From NCBI GenBank assembly GCA_030374805.1, contig JARGSG010000218.1, forward strand, positions 124,001 to 188,000: a stretch of 64,000 nucleotides of DNA. Reading direction: 5' to 3'. Below are positions 11,617 through 20,751 of this stretch, in pieces. The notes beneath the pieces were generated by a model that was not told the origin of the DNA, searched no databases, and saw only the letters and a list, made by a program, of their open reading frames with translations. Both the position numbers and the translations under genes were made by a program. The DNA comes from Gracilaria gracilis (taxonomy: Eukaryota > Rhodophyta > Florideophyceae > Gracilariales > Gracilariaceae). How positions within the stretch are numbered: the stretch's first letter is position 1; the number at the start of each line of letters is the position of its first letter.

Positions 11617-13794
11617 GTGCACGTGTCGGTTGGCCTCAACACGGCACTGATGTACCCGTTAACGGGCGTTCTTGATACCGGAGCCGGACCCTGTCTGGTT
11701 CACGAACGCCATCTCCCTTCGAGTTGGCGCTCAAAACTCCGACCGGACGTAAAACCCAGAATTACGGACGCGTCGAAGAACCGAATGGACGTTGTCGGAG
11801 TTCTCCCCCTTATGGTCCGAATCGGTGACCTTAACGTACGAGTACAGTTCCTGGTGGTTTCTAACCTCTCCACCAGCGTACTACTCGGTACTTCTTTTAT
11901 TGATAAGTACGTCTTGGCGATACTACCACCGAGACGGACAATGCTCCTACGACACTCCAAACCGGTGTCTATACATCTTCCGCCTACGGACCAAATGCAC
12001 CTTCCGCGCCGGAACCAGAACCCGAACGGGAAACTCCATCTAATAAGATACACGTTCCCCGTCCGGTTGTCCTACCCCGAATGTCGGAAACGAACTGCTT
12101 GGTGACCACCAAAACGTCCGGCTTGGTCTTTCTACAGTCTCATCACCGAACCGGATCAACGCTTGAACTCACAATCCTGGCAGGTGGAGTTATGGAGCTC
12201 CGACCGGACGTATCCTTTCTCGTTCGCATAGCAAACTTTTCTGACCGCTCGGTTCGATTCCACAAGAACACCGTTATCGGACTTGCTCTTCCATTTCCGG
12301 TAGCGCTCATAACTCCGCAACCATCGTCGCGGCGCGACGAGTCTAAGGAGGGGGAAAACATTCCGATTTCGGGTAATAAGTCCGAACGGGAATACAAGGA
12401 TACCGATCAAGAGCAAGAAACCGTACGGAAAGATGAGAACCATTGGACCAGCAAGATACAGATCAGTCATGAGTATGTTTCCGAACGGGACAAAGTCATT
12501 GAGCTACTTCGACCGTTTGCGGACATGTGGGACGGTCATCTCGGAACGATTGCGGCAGCGAAGCACCGCATCCATCTGGAACCAGGCTCGAAGCCCATAT
12601 TCCAGATGCCGTACCGTGCCGGACCCGCTCGGAGAGAACTGGAACGTAAGGAGGTGACAAAGCAGCTCGCTGCTGGTGTCATAGAACCGTCATCGGCAGA
12701 ATGGGCCAGCCCGGTCGTATTCGCGCTCAAGAAAGACGGAAGCATTCGCTTCTGCGTCGACTACCGCCGGGTTGAATGACTACGACCGTACGGGACACAT
12801 ACCTACTACCCCGAATGGACGAGTGCATCGACTCTCTTGGAGATGCACAAATCTTTCTCCGCTTTTGGACGCCAACATTGGTTATTGGCAGACCGAAATG
12901 GATGAATCCGACCGGGACAAAACGACGCTCACGTCGCATATGGGACTGTACCGTTATCAGAGAATGCCGTTAGGACTCAAGAACGCACCGGCTACTTTCC
13001 AGCATGCTCTCGATATCATCCTATCACGGGTGAAGTGGCAGTACGCACTGGTGTATTTTGATGACGTAATCATCTATTCCCGGACGGTCGAAGAGCATTA
13101 TGTCCATGTGAGGACCATACTGCATACGCTCCGTTCGGCTGGTGTTACTCTCCGACTGGACAAGTGCTACTTTTTCAGTGGCACGGTGGACTATCTAGGC
13201 CACGTAATCCGACCGGGAAAGCTTCAAGTGTCTCTCAAGACACAGAATTCTATCAAGCGGGCTAAACCGCCTACGACCCAGACGGAGCTCCGATCGTTCT
13301 TGGGGCTCGGTAACGTTCTCCATCGGTTTGTCGCAAACTTCTCCCGAATTGCAGCTCCATTGAACCGCAAGTTAGAGAAGGGGCAACCCACGAAGTTTGA
13401 GACATTGACCGATACGGAATACGAAGCCTTTGACGAATTACGTCAGAGACTGATACGCCCGCCCATTCTGGCCATTCCCCGTCAAGGGTACTCGTACGTT
13501 CTGAATACAGACGCATGCGACCGACAGGTAGGATGCACCCTGCTACAGAAGCAACCGGACGGAGGCTTACTACCGATCGGTTACTGGATCCGCTCTCTAT
13601 CCAAGACCGAACGGCAATACTCGACTACCGAACGGGAATGCCTTGCGGTCGTCTGGGCCATACTGCACCTCCGTCCGTACCTGGATAGTCAAAGGTTCAC
13701 TGTCCGAACGTACCACCACTCCTTGAGGTGGATACTGAACCTTGCGGAGGCGTCAAGGCGGTGGGCCAGGTGGCGGCTGCGTCTAATGGAGTAA
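11617..13794 (+). pseudogene. pol: gypsy-2 Pol: protease, RT, RNase H (frameshifted)
   Basis: The protease (LDTGAG near 11670) is in one frame and the RT N-terminus (12081-12779: SPVVFALKKDGS, CVDYRR) in the next. The segment after DYRR needs a third frame for about 100 bp, and the frame with GYWQTEMDE and the palm motif YFDD (about 13060) follows. RNase H shows NTDACDRQVGC (about 13505) and ERECLAVVW. The usual TDHSSLRW is changed to RTYHHSLRW, which probably removes a catalytic Asp. A TAA at 13792-13794 interrupts the RNase H end, and the same frame continues past it. Confidence 0.88.
12345..12358 (+). promoter_or_regulatory. Internal polypurine tract in gypsy-2 pol
   Basis: AAGGAGGGGGAAAA inside pol, between protease and RT. 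The same tract occurs at the same place in gypsy-1 (1828-1841, minus strand) although the surrounding proteins have diverged. It shares AGGAGGGGGA with the tract after pol (15628) and with the 3' PPT (19300). A role as an extra plus-strand priming site, like the central PPT of lentiviruses, is inference. Confidence 0.5.
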
Positions 13795-15629
13795 GACTTC
13801 GATGTCGTCCACCGCCCGGGTACCAAGCAGCAAGCGGCTGATGCCCTTTCTTGGATCCGGACGGATGGCGAAGACGATGCCCTATTGGACGAAGAGGTCC
13901 CCTGCTTGCTAGTGGATGACCGTACGGACGATGGCTACTTTATCACCAACATTACCGTTAACGGTGATGAGTACAGCGACGTCTGCGTCGACTGGCCAAC
14001 ACCCGAACGGAAATCTTGCTGGTATCCCCGAGGTGCTCGCTGTCACCTCGGAGGAAACCAATATCGTTCCGGTCACGGTCGAAGAGCTGGTACTCGAGCT
14101 CAAGCAGATGACCCATTTCTGTGAGTCCGTACGGAAAGACATCGGCAACGGTGTCACTCTGTTCGACATTGACCGAAACGGACTTATCGTGCGCAAAGCC
14201 CCACTGGACGGCGCCATCCAGAAGGTCGTACCTGCATCAATGCAGGCACGCGTTCTCTACTTGGCACACTACCCCCGTCTGGTTGCCCATCCGGGCTCCA
14301 CTCGGATGTATGAAAGTCTCCGTCGAGACTTCTACTGGCCACATATGGCCAATGATGTATTCCGGACCGTACGGGACTGTCGCACCTGCCCGGCGACGAA
14401 GAGAACACAATTCAAGTCGGAGAAGCTGCTGAAGCTGTTCCCTGCCGGCGGTCCGCTGGAATTCGTCGCGATGGACATCGTCGGCCCATTCACGAAGTCC
14501 GTAAACGGTTACCAGTACATACTGGTTATTACAGATCGGTTTAGCAAGATAGCTCGCTCTATACTTCTGCGGTCAACCACAGCTCCTGTAGTGGCGAAGG
14601 CCTTCCTGGAGAACTGGGTTTATCCGTACGGAATACCAAACTACTTGCTAACCGATAACGGAACTCAATTCGTCTCTAAGTTCTTTGAGACTGTATGCAC
14701 CGCTTTTGGGAACCAAACACGTACTAACGACCGCGTACCATCCGCAAACAAATGGTCAGGCCGAACGGTTTAACAAAACACTCGTGGAGAGGTTACGCCA
14801 CTACGTAGCGGACCATCAGAAAACTTGGCACGCGTATGTGCAACCTCTTACGTACGGTTACAACCTACAGATCCATCGATCTCTCGGTACCGCACCGTTC
14901 GACGTTGCGCTAACGCGTAAACCACCAAGCGTTCTGCTCAATGAGCCCAGTACGTCACTGGAACCAACGACGCCTACACAGCCCACTGCTGCTCGGTTAA
15001 AACGCTACACGCTCAAGCTCCTACAGGCCACGCTGCAGACCGCTCGGACAAAGTTGACCCGCGCCCAACAGCGCTATAAGAAAAACTTTGATAAGTCCGT
15101 ACGGTACACGCCGAGCTTTACCCCTGGGGAAGAGATGTTTGTTGACCGACCGGACTATAAGAACGCAGAGGAGGACCTTACGGATCAGGAACGTACGTTT
15201 CCGAAGCTCTTACCGAGGACGATTGGCCCGTTTAAGGTCGTTTCCGCAACGGATGCCACTGTCGCTCTGAACCAAGACGGTATTCTCAACACCGTCAGTA
15301 TTGACAGAGTGACAAAAGCCCCAACCGCACGGCCAACAACCACACCGGTCACTTCCGAACGGACACGCGGCACAGTAGCTGCTGACCCTGGGAGACCGTA
15401 TGCGGACGAACCAGTCGACGACCAACCCACTCCACCGCCCGGAACAGTTCCAAGCGTGGCGGGAGGCGTCTTCGACCATTGCGACACCCCGAACGGACAG
15501 GAATACCTCGTACGATGGCACGGGTACCGCACCGATCAGGATACCTTCAAACCGCCGGAACACATCTCTCAGCACTTTATCGCCCGCTATTGGCGTCGCC
15601 GAAACCCTTCGGTAACGGCGACACCTTAA
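13795..15629 (+). pseudogene. pol: gypsy-2 Pol: integrase with C-terminal chromodomain (frameshifted)
   Basis: Segment 13916-14773 has the integrase zinc domain (H-x-H at AHPGSTRMYESLRRDFYW, CRTCPATK near 14380) and the core with MDIVGPF (first Asp, about 14475) and LTDNGTQF (second Asp, about 14655). A frame change near 14700 leads into 14685-15629, which carries YHPQTNGQAERFN (catalytic Glu, about 14750). The C-terminus (about 15475-15600) contains EYLVRWHGY followed by a Trp/acid-spaced tail, a chromodomain as in chromoviruses. In that group the domain steers integration to chromatin marks (family knowledge). Pol ends at TAA 15627-15629. Confidence 0.9.
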
Positions 15630-15640
15630 GGAGGGGGAAA
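15628..15640 (+). promoter_or_regulatory. Second polypurine tract, directly after the pol stop
   Basis: AAGGAGGGGGAAA overlaps the last bases of the pol stop codon. In a simple gypsy element this is where the PPT sits just ahead of the 3' LTR. Here 3.7 kb with the antisense ORF follow before the LTR. It may mark the old 3' end of the ancestral element (inference). Confidence 0.55.
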
Positions 15641-15907
15641 GAGGCGGATCCGAGATCCGAGATCTCACGTACTGGCTCGCAAGCGGTGAACCGTCACGGG
15701 ACACCAAAAGGCGCCGCCACCACGTTATCATTGGGCGGCAAACCGCCACCAACGTACGCTTATTGGTCAATTACTTTCCGATTTTTACAAAACGCCGCCT
15801 TTTTCGACAACGGCACACGCAGAACGACATGCTATTGGCCCACAGGTCATCACAAACAATCACAAGTTTACTTAGGAGAAAAGAAAGCTACGAGTACGCA
15901 CGGTCAA

Positions 15908-18102
15908 CTAAGTAGTCTTCTTCCAACCGGGCTTCGTAATACCACGCCCACTGGTACCCCACGGAGAGGTACCACGGCCCGCAGCGGAACCACTACGCGA
16001 ACTCGAACCGGTCTTCGTCGGCTGGAACGCCAAGGCGCCAGGCCACGTCGAAGTGACCACGACCTTCTTCTTCCCACCCGACTTACTGCCCGATTGGCTT
16101 GCGGGTGCAGGCGCCGGTTCTATGAGGTCCTCCTCAACCGTGACGGTCTCCGTTCCATCTTGATCTCTGCTCAGAGATGGCATGGGAACATCCTGGACCG
16201 CAGGGGTTACTTCCTCTTGCGGAGTCTCCCCTTCAGGAGCCGCGTTCGTACCGCTCGGCCCTGCACCGTCACCGGAGTGGCCTTCACCTTCAGGCTGTTC
16301 CCCGTGCGGAATATAGGGCGCAACCAGCTCGACACCCTTGAAGAAAGACTCCGCCGCTTGGCGCATGTTCTTCACGATATGGTCGACGATGCGCTCCGCA
16401 TCGACCTGTTGCGCAATGCCCTCATATGATTTGGTCACCAGCTCCTCTAACGGTGGCACGAACGTCGACCTCGGCGTCCCATCCACACCGGGCGCCATAC
16501 CCAGACCAGCCGTCACGGACTTCTCGTATGACGCGAGGACCAACAAGGAGTGGGCCCGGAGGTAACCGAGCAGGTTAAGCTGCGCTTGAGCCTGCTCACG
16601 GAGAGCAGTCCCGGCGTTGACCGCACGGCGCATCCATGCTCGGTTTGCCAACGGGGCGTCGTCAAGCGTCGCAGGTTCCTCTTCGCCGAACGGAATACAA
16701 GCCACACGGAGAGCCATGAAGGCCTTGTGCGTATCACCGTCCGAATGCGGGCTGGCGCTGTCCTCAATGGCGAAACCGGATTTGTTTCAAGACTTTCGAC
16801 CGGATACTGCCTGTACTCCTGCCTCCACAACGGTCTTCGCCTCAACGGGTGTCACCATTGGAGTCTGCAGTGGCGCCACGTCCTCGAAGTCCTGCGCCAT
16901 GAACCCATGCGGGAAGAAGTCCGGAACGGTTTTGAAGGGCCAGGGGGGGAGACTCTCCGGACCCTTCAGGACACGAGTGATCGGCGTCGCGACCGATCCG
17001 GTCGAAGGCATCGCCGGGAACGTATCGGAGTAGTAGTCGTACCACAGGAACCCCGGAACGTTGTCCCAATCGGTCTCCAACTAGTACTGTAACAGTTTCT
17101 CACCGACCTGCGGGGGTAACACGGTGCCACGGAGAACGCTTGGGAGTCCGATCTCGGCCAGGGTACATACCAGTTTTTACGGCATCGGAAACAACCGTCC
17201 GTATTGGTTTGGAAGTCCTTGTGGTACAGATGCTCGTCTCCCGCACGGGTGAAGACCTCGATACCTTTGTGGGGCGACTGGAGGAACGCCATAAATGCAA
17301 ACACTGCCCACTCGGCATACACGACCTGACGGACAACACCCTGAATGGGTGAACCTTTGAGAAGCTCTTCCAAATGGTAAGCCAACACGGACGGAGTCGG
17401 TGCGGATAGGTTGCGGGACACATCGAGGCTGGTCCACACTTCGTTCGTGGAGCAATACAAGTCCGATCGGCGATGAACAGGGACGTCAAAGAACTCGACG
17501 TTGTGCCAACTGTACAGGAACCCATGGGACGCTCGGATTCTCGCCTCTGTTGCGGTATTACTTCCCCACCGTTGACGGTCTAGCCAGTACAACTTGTCGT
17601 ATGGCGGTTCGAACATCACCAACCCAAGCGGATTCATGTCATTCTCGGGAAAGCCCGAATCGGATGAGCAGCGATGGAACAAACGCTGCAACGCATCCTG
17701 ATAGGTCTTCTCCTCCGGACAGCGCAGGTATAACATGTCGCTCCGCCCGTAGGTCTCTTCACTCTTCCGTTCGGTCACACCAGGCAGGTGGTTTCAGTGG
17801 GCGTGCCAAGCTTCGATGCTTGTCCGTTTCGGATTGCGAGTCTCCATATCCCGCATCGGCAGCGCCGTCGGAATCGACACGAAGCGCTTGCCGTCGAAGA
17901 ACCCCTTCTGGACGTATTCCGTGACGGATAGCGGGACCTGCTTCCTCCGGCGAGGAGCGGTAAGACCGCGACGGAGGCGATGGTCATACTTCTGACCAGG
18001 TAACGGGACCGAACGGAAAGGTGTCGACGGTGTACCAGAGCCGCTCGGGTTCGGCGTCATTGCGTGCGTGGGGTTGGATACGGAGTGAACCGACTCGAGC
18101 AT
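15908..18102 (-). pseudogene. Antisense ORF of gypsy-2, unknown protein (3 stops, 1 frameshift)
   Basis: Opposite in strand to gag-pol. From the ATG at 18102 the frame runs down with a TGA at 17794-17796, a one-base frame change near 17165, a TAG at 17081-17083 and a TGA at 16787-16789, ending at 15908: about 730 codons in all. Between these four lesions the frame stays open over 2.2 kb and the product looks like a protein. The N-terminal part is basic, the middle is rich in Trp/Tyr/Phe (e.g. LYWLDRQRW, VVYAEWAVFAFMAF), then comes a helical stretch, then a Pro/Glu/Gly-rich tail and a basic GGKKKVVV end. I recognise no family. A TATAAGAG lies only about 20 bp before the ATG (18121-18128). Antisense ORFs in this place are known from plant Tat-lineage gypsy elements; I saw no proof of homology. 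Confidence 0.65.
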
Positions 18103-19298
18103 GTCACCGCTTGACTGGCGCTCTTATATGGAGAGTTGAACACGACAACGCGGTACTTGAGGTATTACCGACCGTTTGGAATCGCCACGACGACTATGTC
18201 GTCGTACAGGCACCGCGCGGACGAAATGTCAGTGCTGACCAATTCATTTTTATTGGAGGATCAGGAGCTGACGTTCCGCCACCCACTTCATACGAGATAC
18301 ACTATACACTCGCTTCGTCGTTGCGTCGCATCGCGTCCAATTCGTACGGTCGTTCGCCCGTACGGTCACAATGAGCACTGACGGTCCGTCCACCGCCAGT
18401 CCATTTACGAAAGAAAACCACCGCTTCGGACACGGCGTACCCGCACGGACACGCTTTCGACCGCTCAGGGATCATCCGCCGTACGCTCTCCGTCGAGACG
18501 TGCGGCGCGCGCCAGTTTGCGTACCCGCCAGACGCCCTCCATCGAGGCGTGCTGGGCGTGCCGATTGGACCCCCCATCGGGCGTTCTCCTTCGAGACGAA
18601 CCGCACGGAAAGACACGGATACACGCACGCCTTCGCTGCCGTCAGTACCCGTCTTCACGCCCACTCGTACGTAACACGGCAAGCGTCCCCATCGGTTCCG
18701 TCCGTATGGTGTCTCCTCCACTTAGGGAAATCGGGCATGGCTTTGCCGCGCCCATCCTGGGCAAAATTTCCGAAAGCGGACGCTGTGGCATCCCGTAACC
18801 CGTACGGACTCGACGCACGCGTGCCGCGTGTTACCAAACGGATGACACCAAGTGCAGACCTCGCGGTGGGCGGGGCTAACGACTTCGAAGCCCCGCCTGA
18901 CACGCTCCGTGTGGCGACTGTCGCGGATGCCTTACAGAACGAGATGCACATTTCCGATCGGACTTGAACGTACGCGGGGCCGAGCACGTTGACGGTACTC
19001 GAACGAGTGCCTATGGTCTGCACAGGTATAACGGTTGCGCACACCCCGGATCACGCCTCGAGCGGCTTCGATCCCCCATTCGCGCACCAGTGCGTTTCGT
19101 TCCGCTCGGCTTGGATCTTTACCACAGGTACTCAAGGCCCTTTTCGTCGCTCCCGCTCTGGAAATTTTGGCATGGATTCGCCCCGCCCTTTCCGGGCAAA
19201 ATTTCCGAACGGACACTATGGCGCCCTCTTAACCATGCGGACAGAGGCGTAGCGACTTGACGACACTATGCGGCGCTCCGAGGGCGGAGCGCAAGTGT
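18103..19298. other. gypsy-2 noncoding tail with two hairpin-bearing direct repeats
   Basis: No supported gene. Two related blocks of about 60 bp (18723-18783 and 19156-19217) each carry GGCATGG...GGGCAAAATTTCCG with partly complementary flanks (GGAAATTTTG against CAAAATTTCC in the second copy). They could fold as stem-loops in RNA or single-stranded DNA. Several CCGNNCGG octamers lie here as well. Confidence 0.5.
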
Positions 19299-19310
19299 AG
19301 GAGGGGGATC
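19299..19310 (+). promoter_or_regulatory. gypsy-2 3' polypurine tract
   Basis: AGGAGGGGGATC abuts the first base of the 3' LTR (19311), the expected place for plus-strand DNA priming. Confidence 0.75.
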
Positions 19311-19851
19311 TGTAGTATAGTGGGCCCGGGTTGGTACAGAGTGTGTCTAATCAGCCGTTCACGTACGAAGGGGTAGTGCACGATGGGCTGGTGCAGTGGC
19401 ACCGCCACGTGTACGATCTGGTGACCAAGTGCCGGACGGGTTGGCAAAGCGTACAAGTTGGCCACGTGTACGGACTTGGTAGTGACAGTGCAAATTAGAC
19501 CGATCGTACAGTAGTTAGTAATGGGGCCCAGACCCGATATTTAGTTGTAGTATGGATCTCCCGAGGCCCCAATCGTAAACGACAAGCATCTTCTGCCGAA
19601 CGTCTTCTTCTTTAGCTTGCACTTACGATAGACCGCACGGTATATTCTACTAAGGTTTCTCAGACCGTTCGTACCCTTTTGCGCGCACCTGTACGCGCTT
19701 GGTGATATCGACCGTCCACTCTCCCTCCGACCGCCCGGTGCTTCCGCCCTCCTCCACCATTTGGATTCATTACAGTCACACGACGGTACGCTACCACCGC
19801 TCCAGTCTCAAGACCGCTTCGGACTCTCTCATTTTTGTGCATTATACCATA
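19311..19851 (+). repeat. gypsy-2 3' LTR (541 bp)
   Basis: Full-length match to 8647-9187 with about 13 substitutions. The flanking GTTTC (19852-19856) is the right-hand target duplication. Confidence 0.92.
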
Positions 19852-20076
19852 GTTTCGCGCGCGTCCATACAGTTGCGACTGTAGCATAATTTCTTGAGCT
19901 TCTTTCGAGACCTTGTTGCTGTTCGAGTCCAAAAGGGTATCCAGAAATGCCTGCCAGAGCAAAACGGCCTCGGCGTACTGCTGCTGATATATCCGGCCAT
20001 CGGTCCACGGTACGGTGCGAATATCCCAGGAAAAGCAGGGCCTGGTCGGCAAGTTGTTTGAGCTTTCTGGGCCCAT
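19852..20076 (-). pseudogene. copia-1L Gag N-terminal part (split from the rest by gypsy-2)
   Basis: Starts at the ATG 20074-20076, which lies inside the primer binding site, and reads about 75 codons of helical, Gln-rich gag-like sequence (QQQYAEAVLLWQAFLDTLL) to the gypsy-2 border. After removal of the insertion and one 5-bp duplication it joins in frame to the gag part ending at 8646. The frame upstream of the ATG is closed by a TGA, and the next in-frame Met would lose most of this segment, so I prefer the PBS ATG. Confidence 0.7.
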
Positions 20077-20079
20077 AAC
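20066..20079 (-). promoter_or_regulatory. copia-1L primer binding site (half tRNA-iMet type)
   Basis: Minus-strand GTTATGGGCCCAG is complementary to the anticodon arm of a eukaryotic initiator tRNA-Met and lies right after the LTR end. The TRIM copies have the same site, so they probably borrow the priming mode of this family. Confidence 0.7.
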
Positions 20080-20729
20080 TAAGTAAAGACTGGTTGCAAA
20101 TCAGTTTTAAGAAGCACTGTTTACTTGTTCTCTAGCGTTGGTCGTTCGTAGATTGTGCTTCTTCCTTGAGACGCAGAAAAACGTCCCGGACTATGCGGTG
20201 CTTGGATTATAAAAGATGAGTGACACGTGCAGGGAACCAGCACAGAGAACGCCGGAGTTGCTCAGCTGTTTTTATGGTTATGGGCCCAGATACAGGGGTC
20301 GTGGGTTCAAGTCCCGCCTGGTTCTTGAAAAACACACCTGTACGCTACCGCTGTAAGCGCGATGCACTGTAAGAGATGTTCCACTTAAGCTGTTTCGCAA
20401 AGCTAGACATGGGTCGCCGTCCACAAGGAAAGAGGAGGAGTATAAAAGATGAGTGACACGTGCAGCGAATCAGCGCAGAGAGCGCCGGAGTTGCTCAGCT
20501 GTTTTTTTTCACATACTGCTAACACTACGCAACGCCACCCAATCTCTAATGCACTAGATAATATCTAATTATCAGCAACTCTCCCTGTGTCAGTCGCTTG
20601 CGTACAGTATCGCAATTTGCATTCTGACGTACAGCAGTTGCATTTGTTCGTTGCATTCATGCTGACACTGCGCTACTTTAGCCTTCCAGCAACCAATGCA
20701 GATGACAATTGCATTCATTGCATTCCATA
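20080..20729 (-). repeat. Single LTR shared by copia-1L and copia-1R, carrying TRIM2
   Basis: Bounded on the minus strand by a purine tract GAAGAGGGAAGAG (20730-20742) after the RNase H stop on one side and by the primer site of the next element on the other. Without TRIM2 (20208-20508) it would be about 349 bp. No second copy lies in the window, so the borders come from the PPT and PBS only. Confidence 0.6.
20208..20508 (+). mobile_element. TRIM2: miniature LTR retroelement, 301 bp
   Basis: Same plan as TRIM1: LTRs 20208-20275 and 20441-20508 (68 bp each), primer site GGTTATGGGCCCAG at 20276-20289, purine tract AAGGAAAGAGGAGGAG at 20425-20440. It sits inside the copia LTR. The 5-bp flanks (TGGAT and TCACA) do not match, so the target duplication is lost or the copy was rearranged. 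Confidence 0.85.
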
Positions 20730-20751
20730 CTCTTCCCTCTTCGAGTTGCTC

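Larger units (their letters stand above)
8647..19851 (+). mobile_element. Ty3/gypsy chromovirus gypsy-2, 11,205 bp, with antisense ORF
   Basis: Complete element with two 541-bp LTRs (about 97-98% identical by eye, so not a very recent insertion). It holds a degraded gag, protease, RT, RNase H and integrase with chromodomain on the plus strand, a 2.2-kb decayed ORF on the minus strand, and a polypurine tract before the 3' LTR. At least three nonsense codons and several frame changes inactivate gag-pol. It is nested in a copia gag gene. CCGNNCGG octamers are spread over its whole length, including both LTRs. Confidence 0.93.
6598..20729 (-). mobile_element. Ty1/copia element copia-1L, interrupted by gypsy-2 and by TRIM1
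   Basis: On the minus strand, from high to low coordinates: LTR (20080-20729, itself carrying TRIM2), primer site (20066-20079), gag start (20076), gag to 19852, then the 11.2-kb gypsy-2 insertion (8647-19851), the rest of gag and protease (8646-7652), integrase (7648-6981), TRIM1 (6677-6975) and a short further piece of integrase frame (6676 to about 6610). Its RT, RNase H and 3' LTR are not found to the left. A sister fragment carrying RT/RNase H lies directly to the right across the shared LTR. The left border is uncertain. Confidence 0.85.

Noticed and set aside
15479..16429. Plus-strand open frame of 316 codons after the pol of gypsy-2
   Set aside because: It overlaps the end of integrase in another frame and lies opposite the antisense ORF; its composition (Arg/Thr-rich, no domain) fits a shadow of those frames.
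18371..18967. Plus-strand open frame of 198 codons near the 3' LTR of gypsy-2
   Set aside because: GC-rich DNA gives several overlapping open frames on both strands here; none shows a domain or a conserved start.
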